NCBI GenBank assembly: GCA_023249405.1 | Contig: JAHFCR010000004.1 | Span: 43,625-107,624, forward strand | DNA from: Peptococcaceae bacterium | Lineage (GTDB): Bacteria > Bacillota > DSM-12270 > Thermacetogeniales > Thermacetogeniaceae | Length of the DNA stretch: 64,000 nucleotides | Direction: 5' to 3' | In this document: positions 17,396 through 26,387 of the stretch, one piece after another | Layout: every line of letters begins with the position of its first letter | How positions within the stretch are numbered: position 1 is the stretch's first letter | The notes under the pieces: generated by a model | Seen by the model: only the letters and a program-made list of their open reading frames with translations | Database searches by the model: none | Told to the model about the DNA's origin: nothing | Made by a program: the position numbers and the translations under genes

Positions 17396-19101
17396 CAGAT
17401 CTCTTCATCCCTGAAGGCCACCCTCATGATCTCCCTGATCGTCGTCACGCCCTGTTGCACCTTATGGATACCGTCATCCTTCATGGGAATCATCCCTTCT
17501 CTCAGAGCCACCTGCCGCAACTCATCGTTGGATGGTCTGCTGAGAATTAGCTTCTGAATGGCCGGGGTCACCTTCAACAGTTCGTGGATGGCAATGCGCC
17601 CCCGATATCCGGTGTTGTTGCACTGGCCGCAACCCTTGCCCTCATACAGTTCGGTATTGATGTTTTGCAGCCCGGCAAACGCCCTCTCCGTCTCTGTAGG
17701 CCGGCAAAGGACGCGGCAGTTCGGGCAGATCCGGCGCACCAGGCGCTGAGAGACCACCCCGGTCACCGATGAGGCTATCATGAAGGGCTCGATACCCATG
17801 TCGATCAGCCTGGCGATCACGCCCGGAGCGTCGTTGGTGTGCAAGGTGGACAGCACCAGGTGCCCGGTGGTTGCCGAGCGGACGGCGATCTCCGCAGTCT
17901 CCGTGTCCCTGATCTCGCCGATCATGATGATATCCGGGTCCTGGCGCAGGATCGAGCGCAGGTAAGTGGCGAAGGTGGCGCCGATCTTAGCGTGCACCTG
18001 GGCCTGGCTGATGCCTTCCAGCACATACTCTACCGGGTCTTCCACAGTGATAATGTTGACATCGACGTTGTTCAGGACTTTCAAGGCGGTGTACAGAGTG
18101 GTGGTCTTGCCGCTGCCGGTGGGCCCCGAGACCAGGATCATCCCGTATGATTCTCTTAGAAAACCCATAAATTCCTCGAGGTTGTGCTTGGAAAAACCCA
18201 GCTTATCCAAGGAATATTTCTTGATGTTATCCTTGTCGAGGATCCGGATCACCGTTTTCTCCCCGTATACGGTCGGCAGCGTGGAGACCCGCAGGTCCAG
18301 GTTGCGGTCGGAGATCTTCAGGGGAATGCGGCCGTCCTGCGGCGCTCTCCGGTCAGCGATGTCCATGCTGGCCATGACCTTGATCCTCGATACCACAGGA
18401 AAGGTCATCTTGCGCGGCAGGTTCACCGTTTTGTGCAGTATGCCGTCCACCCGGAAGCGCACCTGGATGCCGTGCTCAGAGGGCTCGATGTGAATATCGC
18501 TGGCATCCTCGGAGATCGCCTTGAGGATGATCGAGTTGACCAGTCTGATGACCGGCGCCTCGTCGACCAGGGCATCTTCCGGCGCTTCCTCTTCCTCTTC
18601 GATGCCCATATTCTGGACTATCTCCAGGATCGCCTTTTCCACCTCAGGCATCCCGAAGTTCTTGTCGATAAAGGCAGTTATCTCTTTCTCGCTAGCCTGC
18701 AGCGGGTTAACATTATAGCCGGTCAGCAGCCTCAGATCGTCCAGGGCCATGACATTGAAGACATCGGCCATGGCCACGTAGAGGTTGTTCCCCTTTTTCT
18801 TGACCGGAAATAACTTGTATTTGCGGAGCATCTTCTCGGGGATCACCGAGAGCAGATTGGGGTCAACCTCGTCCGCATAGGAGGAGAACTGTTCAATGTC
18901 CAGCAGCTTGCTATTTTTTTCATCCTCCATCATTTGAATGATATTCTTGAGCTGAACATCGTTGACAAAACCCAAGCTGATCAGTTCCTGGCCCAGCAAA
19001 TTGCCTGATTTCTTCTGCCCGGCCAGGGCCTGCTCCAGCTGATCCTCAGTGATCAGGCCGTCGCTGAGCAGCCTGTCACCCAATAATTGCTTTTTTGGCA
19101 C
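17395..19101 (-). CDS. pilB: Pilus assembly ATPase PilB
   Basis: A GspE/PilB ATPase of 568 residues from the preferred GTG at 19101, which has GGGAGAGG just upstream; a TTG at 19134 extends it but lacks a ribosome site. The N-terminal MshEN-type domain (LGDRLLSDGLITEDQLEQAL) may bind c-di-GMP. The ATPase core has Walker A GPTGSGKTTT, IMIGEIRDTETAE and the His box STLHTNDA. A zinc tetracysteine motif is present (CPNC and CGQC). It powers pilus extension. Its stop overlaps the start of the pilT remnant (TGATG). Confidence 0.96.
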   Translation of the reverse strand: MPKKQLLGDRLLSDGLITEDQLEQALAGQKKSGNLLGQELISLGFVNDVQLKNIIQMMEDEKNSKLLDIEQFSSYADEVDPNLLSVIPEKMLRKYKLFPVKKKGNNLYVAMADVFNVMALDDLRLLTGYNVNPLQASEKEITAFIDKNFGMPEVEKAILEIVQNMGIEEEEEAPEDALVDEAPVIRLVNSIILKAISEDASDIHIEPSEHGIQVRFRVDGILHKTVNLPRKMTFPVVSRIKVMASMDIADRRAPQDGRIPLKISDRNLDLRVSTLPTVYGEKTVIRILDKDNIKKYSLDKLGFSKHNLEEFMGFLRESYGMILVSGPTGSGKTTTLYTALKVLNNVDVNIITVEDPVEYVLEGISQAQVHAKIGATFATYLRSILRQDPDIIMIGEIRDTETAEIAVRSATTGHLVLSTLHTNDAPGVIARLIDMGIEPFMIASSVTGVVSQRLVRRICPNCRVLCRPTETERAFAGLQNINTELYEGKGCGQCNNTGYRGRIAIHELLKVTPAIQKLILSRPSNDELRQVALREGMIPMKDDGIHKVQQGVTTIREIMRVAFRDEEI

Positions 19102-19255
19102 AGCCTCTCCCTCGTAAATTCGGGTTTTTTCCAAACTAGATGGGGTCTAAAAAGATCGAAATCATCTATTATATTTGCAATATTCTAATATTGTCAGAAG
19201 ATTTTGCGTATTTATCTTCTTGACAGATCGGCGGGGCACCCATTGCCTGGTACGA

Positions 19256-19423
19256 TCAATCTGTTGACGGGTTCGTAGTGGGACCAGGGGAGTAAGGTCT
19301 CCTGCTGTCGCCGGTGGCCATGATATAAATGTTGCTATTTACCGCGTTGATGGTACGTATACTATATAGTTGGGGGATCTGATTGGGATACATAATCTGC
19401 ATCTCATTTCCATAATATCTCAC
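19256..19423 (-). CDS. Possible 55-residue protein or C-terminal gene remnant
   Basis: Within the 374 bp between aroB and pilB, an open minus-strand frame runs from GTG at 19423 to TGA at 19256. The predicted peptide is protein-like (QIPQLYSIRTINAVNSNIYI, then MATGDSRRPYSPGPTT) rather than random. No ribosome binding site precedes the GTG and a stop lies six codons upstream, so it may be the tail of a lost larger gene. The family is not recognised. The rest of the gap (19102-19255) is AT-rich and probably holds the pilB promoter. Confidence 0.35.
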   Translation of the reverse strand: MRYYGNEMQIMYPNQIPQLYSIRTINAVNSNIYIMATGDSRRPYSPGPTTNPSTD

Positions 19424-19475
19424 TTTAATCCGATATTATCATGATATGTCGCAGGCGTCACCAGTATAATTTACC

Positions 19476-20564
19476 CTACTGCCTGCATTGTCTAAGAGCA
19501 GCCAGGATCTCCTGCTCCTTCACGCCAGTGCAGATTTCGACACGTCCTATTGACAGCGGCATTATGAAGCGCAGTCTGCCCCTGAGCACTTTCTTATCGT
19601 GTGACAGCAGCGCCATCACCTGTTCCGGAGGATAGGGACAGCTGACCGGCAGCCTGGCCCGCCTCAAAAGAGACACCAGGCGGTCCCTGTCTGTAGCATC
19701 CATACAGCCCCGGTTGACCGACAGCGAGGCCGCTGCCGCCATCCCTGCGGCCACCGCCTCGCCATGCCGGTACACCTTGTAATCGGTCAGCGTCTCCAAA
19801 GCATGGCCGATGGTGTGGCCAAAGTTCAGAATCGCTCTCAGCCCCTGCTCGTATTCATCCTCTGAAACGATCTCCACCTTGATGGCGCATGACCGCCTGA
19901 CTGTCTCGGCCAGGATCTCCGGCTCCAGCCCCAGCAGCTGTTCCAGGTGCTGTTCCAGGAAGCCGAACAGACCGGCGTCCCGGATCATCCCGTATTTGAT
20001 CACCTCGCCCAGCCCGGCCCGCAGTTCCCGCTCCGGCAGCGTGCTCAGGACCTTCATATCCGCATAGACGAGCCTTGGCTGGTAGAAACAGCCGATCAGG
20101 TTTTTTCCCCGGGCATGATTGACGGCCACCTTGCCCCCCACCGAACTGTCCACTTGAGCCAGCAGAGTTGTCGGCACCTGGACCAGGGGTACTCCACGCA
20201 TGTAGGTGGCGGCGGCAAATCCCGCCAAGTCGCCGACCACCCCGCCGCCGAGCGCCACCACGGCGCTGCCGCGCTCGATTCCGGCATCGACCATCCGGTC
20301 GTAGACAGCGGCGGCTGTTGTCTGCGACTTGTACTCCTCCCCGTCCGGCACTTCGATATAGCTGACCGCGTAGCCGGCCTCCGCCAGTATGGAGCGCACC
20401 CTGTCGCCGTACAGTCCACCCACCGTGGTGTTGGTGATCAGACAGAGGCGGCTGGCCAGATCCAATTGCTTAAGATGCGCCCCCAGTTGGTCCAGATTGC
20501 CGGACCCGATCAGAATCCCGTAGCTGCGATCGCTCTCTCCCGGTGTCACCCTCAGGTGTTCCAC
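19476..20564 (-). CDS. aroB: 3-dehydroquinate synthase
   Basis: 362 residues. The NAD-binding GGGVVGDLAGF and the metal/substrate residues in GKNLIGCFYQP, KYGMI and NFGHTIGHALE are all present. It converts DAHP to 3-dehydroquinate (shikimate pathway, step 2) with NAD and a divalent metal. The GTG start has AGGAGG 6 nt upstream. It is the last gene of the aroE-aroC-aroK-aroB run. Confidence 0.97.
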   Translation of the reverse strand: MEHLRVTPGESDRSYGILIGSGNLDQLGAHLKQLDLASRLCLITNTTVGGLYGDRVRSILAEAGYAVSYIEVPDGEEYKSQTTAAAVYDRMVDAGIERGSAVVALGGGVVGDLAGFAAATYMRGVPLVQVPTTLLAQVDSSVGGKVAVNHARGKNLIGCFYQPRLVYADMKVLSTLPERELRAGLGEVIKYGMIRDAGLFGFLEQHLEQLLGLEPEILAETVRRSCAIKVEIVSEDEYEQGLRAILNFGHTIGHALETLTDYKVYRHGEAVAAGMAAAASLSVNRGCMDATDRDRLVSLLRRARLPVSCPYPPEQVMALLSHDKKVLRGRLRFIMPLSIGRVEICTGVKEQEILAALRQCRQ

Positions 20565-20606
20565 AGTCTGCCTCCTATTTTAGTCGTTGGTATTTAGTCA
20601 CTATTA

Positions 20607-21152
20607 TCAATTACTGTTTTGCCAGCCCTGTTCCTTCAAGAATAGGACGATCTCCGCCACTGTCTGCTCAGGGTAGGCATCAGAAGTATCGATTCGCAGA
20701 TCGCAGTCTGCATAAAACGGGGCTCTCTGCTCCAGTAGCGCCTCGATCTTTGCCAGCGCCAGCTCCGGTGATCTATCTGTGTTCGGTAGCAGGGGACGTT
20801 CATTGTTGGAGGAGACCCGCTTGGCGATTACCTCAGGTCTCGCCATCAACAGGATGATCATGCCGCTGCTTCGCAGTCGTCTCATGTTGTCAGGATCTAG
20901 GGCCACCCCCCCGCCGGTGGCGATCACGCATCCCCGTCGCTGGGCCGCCCCGGCCACCGCCAGGCTCTCTTCCGACCGGAAGCGCTGCTCCCCGAACCGG
21001 CTGAATATCTCGGCCGCTGTCATCCCCACCGCAGCTTCCACTTCGCTGTCGGTGTCGACAAAGGGCAGGTGCAGCGTTGATGCCAATAGCTGTCCGGTTG
21101 CCGTTTTGCCGGTGCCCATGAAGCCGGTCAGGACGATATTGCCCTTAATCAC
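20607..21152 (-). CDS. aroK: Shikimate kinase
   Basis: A 181-residue P-loop kinase: Walker A GFMGTGKTATG, DTDSEVE for shikimate and Mg binding, FGEQRFRSEE, GGGVAL, and the lid arginine in NNERPLL. It phosphorylates shikimate at the 3-hydroxyl. The GTG at 21152 is preferred over the one at 21161 because GGAG lies 8 nt upstream and it gives a four-base GTGA overlap with the aroC stop. Confidence 0.95.
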   Translation of the reverse strand: MIKGNIVLTGFMGTGKTATGQLLASTLHLPFVDTDSEVEAAVGMTAAEIFSRFGEQRFRSEESLAVAGAAQRRGCVIATGGGVALDPDNMRRLRSSGMIILLMARPEVIAKRVSSNNERPLLPNTDRSPELALAKIEALLEQRAPFYADCDLRIDTSDAYPEQTVAEIVLFLKEQGWQNSN

Positions 21153-22330
21153 GGAACCCACTCCGCTATCCGCTCCCGGTACTCCCGCACCCTTTGCTCT
21201 ATCTCCAACAGGGTGTCCCCGCCAAATTTCTCCATCACCGCGCAGGCCAGCACCCAGGCCGCCATCGCCTCGGCGATCACCCCGGCTGCAGGCACAATGC
21301 AGACGTCGCTACGCTCCACCGCCGCGGTGACGCTCTCTCCGGTAGCCAGGTCAATGCTGGGCAACGGCTTGACCAGGGTTGGCACCGGCTTGACCGCTCC
21401 CCTGATCATGATCGCTTCTCCGTTGGTCAGGCCTCCCTCGATGCCTCCGGCCCGGTTGGTGTTTCTGTAAAATCCCCGCTCCCGGCTGCAACCGATCGCA
21501 TCGTGATAGTCTGAACCCGGAGTGGAAACCCCCCGGAAACCCAGGCCGATCTCCACCCCTTTGACGCTGGGGATGCTCATCACCGCCGCCGCCAGGGATG
21601 CGTCCAGGCGCCTGTCCCAGTGCGCATGGCTGCCCAGGCCGGGCGGCAGGCCGCGGCAGATCACCTCGAACACTCCGCCCAGGGTATCACCGACAGCGGT
21701 CGCTCTATCGATCTGGCGCATCATCTCCGCTCCGGCCTGCTCATCAGCGCAGGCTATCGGAGAAACAGCAGCATGCCCGGCTATCAGGTCGAAATCCCTG
21801 GCATCCTCAACAGCATCCGCTGCCACCATCCCGATCTGCACCACGTGGCTAAAGATGCCGCAGCCCAACTGCTCCAGCAAAATGCGCCCGGCGGTTCCGG
21901 CGGCCACTCGAGCCGCAGTCTCCCGGGCGCTCGCTCTTTCCAAGATATTCCTCAGGTCCTCCTGGTGATACTTCAGACCGCCGGCCAGGTCGGCGTGTCC
22001 GGGCCGCGGCCGGGTGACTTTGCGTTCTGCAGCCCGCTCGGCATCGATCTGATCGGGATCGGAGGCCATCACACCGCTCCAGTTTTCCCAGTCCCGGTTT
22101 CTGATCAGCAGGGCGATCGGGCTGCCCAGGGTGACTCCGTTCCGGACGCCGGCCAGGATCTCCACCCGGTCCTGCTCGATCCGCATTCTGCCTCCGCGGC
22201 CGTAGCCGGCCTGGCGACGCTTTAACTGGGCGTCGATCTGCCCCCGCTCGAACGCCACTCCTGCCGGATAGCCCTCAATGATGATGGTCAGGGCCGGCCC
22301 GTGCGATTCTCCTGCCGTCAGGAAACGCAT
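21149..22330 (-). CDS. aroC: Chorismate synthase
   Basis: 393 residues of standard length. The N-terminal MRFLTAGESHGP and the RPGHADLAGGLKYH and RASARETAARVAAG signatures are conserved. It forms chorismate from EPSP using reduced FMN. It lies 24 bp downstream of aroE and overlaps aroK, so the four genes are probably one transcript. No aroA is seen in the window. Confidence 0.97.
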   Translation of the reverse strand: MRFLTAGESHGPALTIIIEGYPAGVAFERGQIDAQLKRRQAGYGRGGRMRIEQDRVEILAGVRNGVTLGSPIALLIRNRDWENWSGVMASDPDQIDAERAAERKVTRPRPGHADLAGGLKYHQEDLRNILERASARETAARVAAGTAGRILLEQLGCGIFSHVVQIGMVAADAVEDARDFDLIAGHAAVSPIACADEQAGAEMMRQIDRATAVGDTLGGVFEVICRGLPPGLGSHAHWDRRLDASLAAAVMSIPSVKGVEIGLGFRGVSTPGSDYHDAIGCSRERGFYRNTNRAGGIEGGLTNGEAIMIRGAVKPVPTLVKPLPSIDLATGESVTAAVERSDVCIVPAAGVIAEAMAAWVLACAVMEKFGGDTLLEIEQRVREYRERIAEWVP

Positions 22331-22354
22331 GTCTAATACCCCCCGGGGTCAGTC

Positions 22355-23257
22355 TTATCTGGCTGAGTTATCATCCAAGGCCTCGTTCAATGCCTGGCGC
22401 ATGATCTCCACGGGCGCTTGCAGGCCGGTCCACAGTTCGAAGGCCAGGGCGCCCTGGTAGAGCAGCATCCCGGTCCCGTTCAACACCCGGCAGCCCAGGA
22501 CCGAGGCTTCTTTCAGCAATCTGGTGTCCGCAGGATTATAGACCAGGTCGTATACCAGGGGCTGGCTGGCCAACTGTCGCGGGTCAACCGGAGGCTCGGC
22601 CTGATCTTCCGGGAACATCCCCGCCGGAGTAGCGTTGATCAGTAGGTCGGCCACCGCCAGGGCTGCCGGCAGCGTATCGCCGGCCATCTCTCCGGCGGCT
22701 ACCGGGCAACCGGCGACCATCGCCAGGTCGTCCGCCAGCCGCTCAGCCCGCCGGGCATCAAGGTCAAAAATATCCAGACTGCCAACCCCTGACTGCACCA
22801 GCCCGAAGGAGACAGCCCGGGCTGCCCCTCCAGCCCCGAGCAGCACCACTCTCTTGCCGGCGGGTTCAAAGCCGGCATCAAGGCGCAGGGAGGCCAGCCA
22901 GCCGGTCCCATCCGTATTGTATCCGGTGAGACGGCCATCCCGGTTGACGATGGTGTTCACCGCCCCGATCAGGGCGGCGCTCCGGTCGATCTCGTCCAGG
23001 CAGGCCATCACCCGCTGCTTGTGAGGGATGGTGACGTTGATTCCACCCAGACCGAGGGCGCGCACGGCAGCCACGGCGGCCTGCAGATCGGCAACGGCTA
23101 CCTTAAAGGGAACGTAGCAGCAGTTCAGTCTGCAGACGGCAAAAGCCCGGTTATGCATCTGCGGCGACAGTGAATGGGCCACCGGATCGCCGATAATCCC
23201 GTAGACCCTGGTTCCGCCCGTAATTAAGCTCCTGTGCCCTGCTGGCTCTCGTTCCAT
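22355..23257 (-). CDS. aroE: Shikimate dehydrogenase
   Basis: 300 residues. The shikimate-binding DPVAHSLSPQMHN, catalytic lysine in NVTIPHK, YNTDGTGW and the dinucleotide motif LGAGGAAR are present. It reduces 3-dehydroshikimate with NADPH. The ATG at 23257 follows GGAAGG. About ten N-terminal residues precede the conserved region, slightly more than usual. Confidence 0.96.
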   Translation of the reverse strand: MEREPAGHRSLITGGTRVYGIIGDPVAHSLSPQMHNRAFAVCRLNCCYVPFKVAVADLQAAVAAVRALGLGGINVTIPHKQRVMACLDEIDRSAALIGAVNTIVNRDGRLTGYNTDGTGWLASLRLDAGFEPAGKRVVLLGAGGAARAVSFGLVQSGVGSLDIFDLDARRAERLADDLAMVAGCPVAAGEMAGDTLPAALAVADLLINATPAGMFPEDQAEPPVDPRQLASQPLVYDLVYNPADTRLLKEASVLGCRVLNGTGMLLYQGALAFELWTGLQAPVEIMRQALNEALDDNSAR

Positions 23258-23304
23258 GCATCAATACCTTCCATCTTAATCAGTACGCCCCGCTGTTCCC
23301 TGTG

Positions 23305-23805
23305 TTATGTCAACTTGAGTAATTTTAAAAAACAGGCCTCCACCAGGCGCATCAAGCGCGTCCCGAAAAACTCCCTGCTGCTGATCGGCATCACCAGGAT
23401 GGTCAGCAAGCCCATGCGGTTGCCACCCAGGATATCCGTAAACAGCTGGTCACCGATCACCGCCGTCTGCCCGGCGGTCGTCTCCATGATCTCCATCGCC
23501 CGCCTGAAGCTGTGGCGCCTCGGTTTCTGGGCCTTGGCGACAAAGGGTATACCCGCCTTGTCCGCCACTTCCCGGACACGCCGGGGCGAATTGTTGGAAA
23601 CCAGACAGACCCGGATGCCATCCTGCGCCGCCTGCGTCAGCCAGGCGGCGGCAACGTCTGACAGCAGGGGACTGCGCCATTCCGTGAGGGTGTTGTCGAT
23701 ATCGACGATGATGCCCCGGATGCCCAGTCCGGACAATTCCGGCAGCGACACCTTAAGCAGAGAGCCATAAGCATAGGCGGGCCGCAACAGATCGAGACCG
23801 ATCAT
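23305..23805 (-). CDS. yqeG: YqeG-family HAD phosphatase
   Basis: 166 residues from the ATG at 23805, which overlaps the radical SAM stop as ATGA. HAD motif I is DIDNTLTEW (nucleophile and acid/base aspartates), motif II SNNS, and motif IV VIGDQLFTDI. This is the YqeG family of type IIIA HAD phosphatases found beside aroE in many Firmicutes; the physiological substrate is not established. It ends 48 bp before aroE. Confidence 0.93.
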   Translation of the reverse strand: MIGLDLLRPAYAYGSLLKVSLPELSGLGIRGIIVDIDNTLTEWRSPLLSDVAAAWLTQAAQDGIRVCLVSNNSPRRVREVADKAGIPFVAKAQKPRRHSFRRAMEIMETTAGQTAVIGDQLFTDILGGNRMGLLTILVMPISSREFFGTRLMRLVEACFLKLLKLT

Positions 23806-24746
23806 GATCCCCACGCAACGCACCTGCCCTCCCCGGCTGATACCCGGCAGCGTATCCGGTTCGCCATCTCCTGTTCTATAGCCGCCACGATCTGCGACTT
23901 CCCCGCCTCCCAGCGGGGGGCCAGCAGCTGATCATCCTCCAGCGCATCACCCAGCAACCGGTGAATGATGATGTCGGGGCGCAACCGCTCCAAGAAGTCG
24001 CAGACCAGTTGCGGGTACTGCTCCAGTTCCAGCGGCTTCGCCTGCCCCCGGCGATACATCGCCGCCAGCGGTGTGCCCTCGATGATCTGCAGGTGGTGGA
24101 TCTTCACTCCCTGCACCGCCTGGCTGCTGAGAAAGTCTGCCGTCTCCAACATCTCCCGCCGCCCCTCACCAGGCAGGCCCAGGATCACGTGAGCGCAAAC
24201 GTAAAACCCCCGGTCGCGGCACCGGGCCACCGCCTCCTCAAAATCGGCCCGGGTGTGGCCCCGGTTGATGGCGGCCAGGGTGCGGTCATGCGCCGATTGT
24301 AGGCCCAGTTCCAGCCACAGGTGCCATCGCCGGGCATAATCCGCCAGCATGTCCACCACCGGTTCAGGCACGCAATCGGGGCGGGTGGCGATGCACAGCC
24401 CGACGACGTCCGGTTCGGCCAGAGCCGCATCATAGAGCGTTCGCAGCCTGGCCACCGGGGCATAGGTATTGGTAAACGATTGGAAATAAACCAGGAATTT
24501 GTGCCGGGCCGAGCCTTTAACCGCCGCCCTGGCGGCTCTGATCTGGTCAGGCACCGGCTTCAATGGCTCTCGTAGCGCCAGGCTGAAGCTCGAATTGCAG
24601 CAAAAGATGCAACCGTCCCGGCCCACCAGGCCATCCCGATTGGGACAGTCAAAACCGGCGTGCACCGGAATTTTGATGACGCGGCACCCGAAATGCTCCC
24701 GTAAAAAATCGCCCAGATAATAGTAAGGTCGCTGCAACCCATCCAC
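23802..24746 (-). CDS. Radical SAM protein, TIGR01212/YhcC type
   Basis: 314 residues. The cluster-binding cysteines lie in CPNRDGLVGRDGCIFC, a spaced variant typical of the TIGR01212 family rather than CxxxCxxC. VGLCIATRPDC and LELGLQSAHDRTL follow as in that family. It should bind a 4Fe-4S cluster and S-adenosylmethionine; the substrate (possibly tRNA) is not known. The GTG start has GGCGGA just upstream. It leads into yqeG with a four-base overlap. Confidence 0.92.
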   Translation of the reverse strand: MDGLQRPYYYLGDFLREHFGCRVIKIPVHAGFDCPNRDGLVGRDGCIFCCNSSFSLALREPLKPVPDQIRAARAAVKGSARHKFLVYFQSFTNTYAPVARLRTLYDAALAEPDVVGLCIATRPDCVPEPVVDMLADYARRWHLWLELGLQSAHDRTLAAINRGHTRADFEEAVARCRDRGFYVCAHVILGLPGEGRREMLETADFLSSQAVQGVKIHHLQIIEGTPLAAMYRRGQAKPLELEQYPQLVCDFLERLRPDIIIHRLLGDALEDDQLLAPRWEAGKSQIVAAIEQEMANRIRCRVSAGEGRCVAWGS

Positions 24747-24829
24747 GTCCGCCGCTTATTGACTCATATTATCTTAAATACCTTAGCATATCGCCCCACA
24801 TTTGGCAATCCTGAGGCGGCTCGACCATC

Positions 24830-25531
24830 CTAGTTCCCTTCGGAAAGCTCCATCAACAGTCTTCTGATCGCCCTTTTTTCCAGACGCGACACGTAGCTTC
24901 TGGATATTCCCAGCAGACGGGCGATCTCCCGCTGAGTCTGGCGCAATCCGCCGAACAGGCCGTAGCGCAGTTCCAAAACCTTGCGCTCGCGCTTGTTCAG
25001 ATTTTTTACTTTCTCCAGCAGGCGGCGCTCCTCGAAGTAGTTCTCCACGATTTCGGAGACAGCCTCCGAATTGGTTCCCAGCACGTCAAGCAGGGTTACC
25101 TCGTTCCCCTCTTTATCTGTCCCGATCGGATCATAGAGCGACACCTCACCCTTGTTCTTTTTAGCGGCGCGCAGGAACATCAGGATCTCGTTCTCGATGC
25201 ATCTGGAGGCATACGTGGCCAGCTTGGTGCCCTTATCCAGGTTGAAGGTATTGATCGCCTTGATCAGCCCGATGGTGCCGATGGAGATCAGGTCGTCAAT
25301 ATCCTCTCCGGTAGCGTCAAATTTCTTTATTATGTGGGCAACCAGGCGCAGATTGTGCTCGATGAGGATATTGCGGGCTTCCTCGTCTCCTTGCTTGAAA
25401 CGCTGCAGACACTGGGATTCTTCCTGCTCGGAAAGCGGCTGGGGAAACACATTGTTGCTGATGTACGCGGATAGAAAGACAAGCCCCTGAAGAAAAGAAA
25501 TAGCTGTTGCCATGAACAGCTGTGAAAGCAC
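24830..25531 (-). CDS. sigK: Sporulation sigma factor SigK, uninterrupted
   Basis: 233 residues. A short hydrophobic pro-sequence (ISFLQGLVFLSAYISNN) is followed by sigma-70 regions 2 (GTIGLIKAINTFNLDKGTKL, ENEILMFLRAAKKN) and 4 (QTQREIARLLGISRSYVSRLEKRA). The pro-sequence indicates activation by proteolysis in the mother cell late in sporulation. The reading frame is continuous, so no skin element splits it. GTG follows GGAGGGG by 7 nt. Confidence 0.95.
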   Translation of the reverse strand: MLSQLFMATAISFLQGLVFLSAYISNNVFPQPLSEQEESQCLQRFKQGDEEARNILIEHNLRLVAHIIKKFDATGEDIDDLISIGTIGLIKAINTFNLDKGTKLATYASRCIENEILMFLRAAKKNKGEVSLYDPIGTDKEGNEVTLLDVLGTNSEAVSEIVENYFEERRLLEKVKNLNKRERKVLELRYGLFGGLRQTQREIARLLGISRSYVSRLEKRAIRRLLMELSEGN

Positions 25532-26027
25532 GTCAATCCCCTCCGGATTTTTACGTCACCGTTAAATCATATGGGGATTGACGATATTTGGTGCCTGTCT
25601 CACTTTTTATACTTTAGGCAGGTTTCTCTGCTGCTTAAGGTGATAATGTTGCGCACTATTAGAATGCAGCAATCTGCCTGCCCCGGTGATACCGCCGGTT
25701 GCGCCCAGCGCTTCCAGTTCCCGGAATAGTTCTTAAGCGAAAGATGCTGATAAAGGCAAATGTTCTGACCAAGGCCAATCGAGTTTCAACTGGTTCAGGA
25801 TGGCCAACGTTGCACAGAACCTTTCATGTTCGGGATGATATCAAACGAAAACCATGCTGAGGGAACCAGGTAGTGTCTGGCTGATGGAAGTAAATTTTGA
25901 GAAGCGAGAGGTGCGATTTTAATTCGTATTGGCTCCGCCAATGCCTTCGCGCCCGCAAGTGAGCGCCCGCCACATCCCACTTCCCAGATTGCCAGCCAAG
26001 CCACTATCTTCAGGCAATACACTGGTT
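25532..26027. other. Gene-poor region upstream of sigK
   Basis: No intact gene is seen. The first ~250 bp should contain the sigK promoter. From about 25780 to 26020 the minus strand has an open frame with protein-like patches, but it has no start or ribosome site and overlaps the end of the transporter remnant. It looks like junk left by insertion or deletion events. Confidence 0.4.
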
Positions 26028-26385
26028 TTTGATGCGTAAAAAGCCGATGGGATAACCAGAGCTGTATTTAGCCTCATAGTTTCAACTGCTGCAGAAGCGA
26101 TGCCAAACTCCTTGCTGCCTACAAGGAATAGTATCGGCAGGAATGTGTCTTGCTGCTTGGAAACAAACCTGGTAAGAAACGCCAAACTATATCCAAAAAG
26201 ATTGAGAGCCACTTCAATTGAAAGCACGTGCGAGGCAAGTGTCTTTAAGGCAATAATCTTCTGAGCATTTGTCGAGACTACTATGAATAGCAAAACTATA
26301 TAGCACGAAGAAGCTATGCCGGACCATATTTGCTCGTTATCTCTCACTCTTGGCGATCTGAAATTTAGAAATATGCTAGCCTGTC
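26028..26385 (-). pseudogene. C-terminal remnant of a membrane transporter (bile acid:Na+ symporter-like)
   Basis: In one minus-strand frame about 115 residues read as three hydrophobic helices (SSCYIVLLFIVVSTNAQ, LSIEVALNLFGYSLAFLTRF, FLPILFLVGSKEFGIAS) ending at VIPSAFYA. The pattern resembles the C-terminal part of SBF-type sodium symporters. No start is present: the 5' side runs straight into the end of the methyltransferase gene at 26388. The 3' side continues into unrelated sequence. I infer a truncated pseudogene; the family assignment is from memory of the pattern and is uncertain. Confidence 0.45.
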
Positions 26386-26387
26386 CG

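Noticed and set aside
24830..25531. Skin-element interruption of sigK
   Set aside because: The sigK frame is continuous from pro-sequence to region 4, so no excision element is present.
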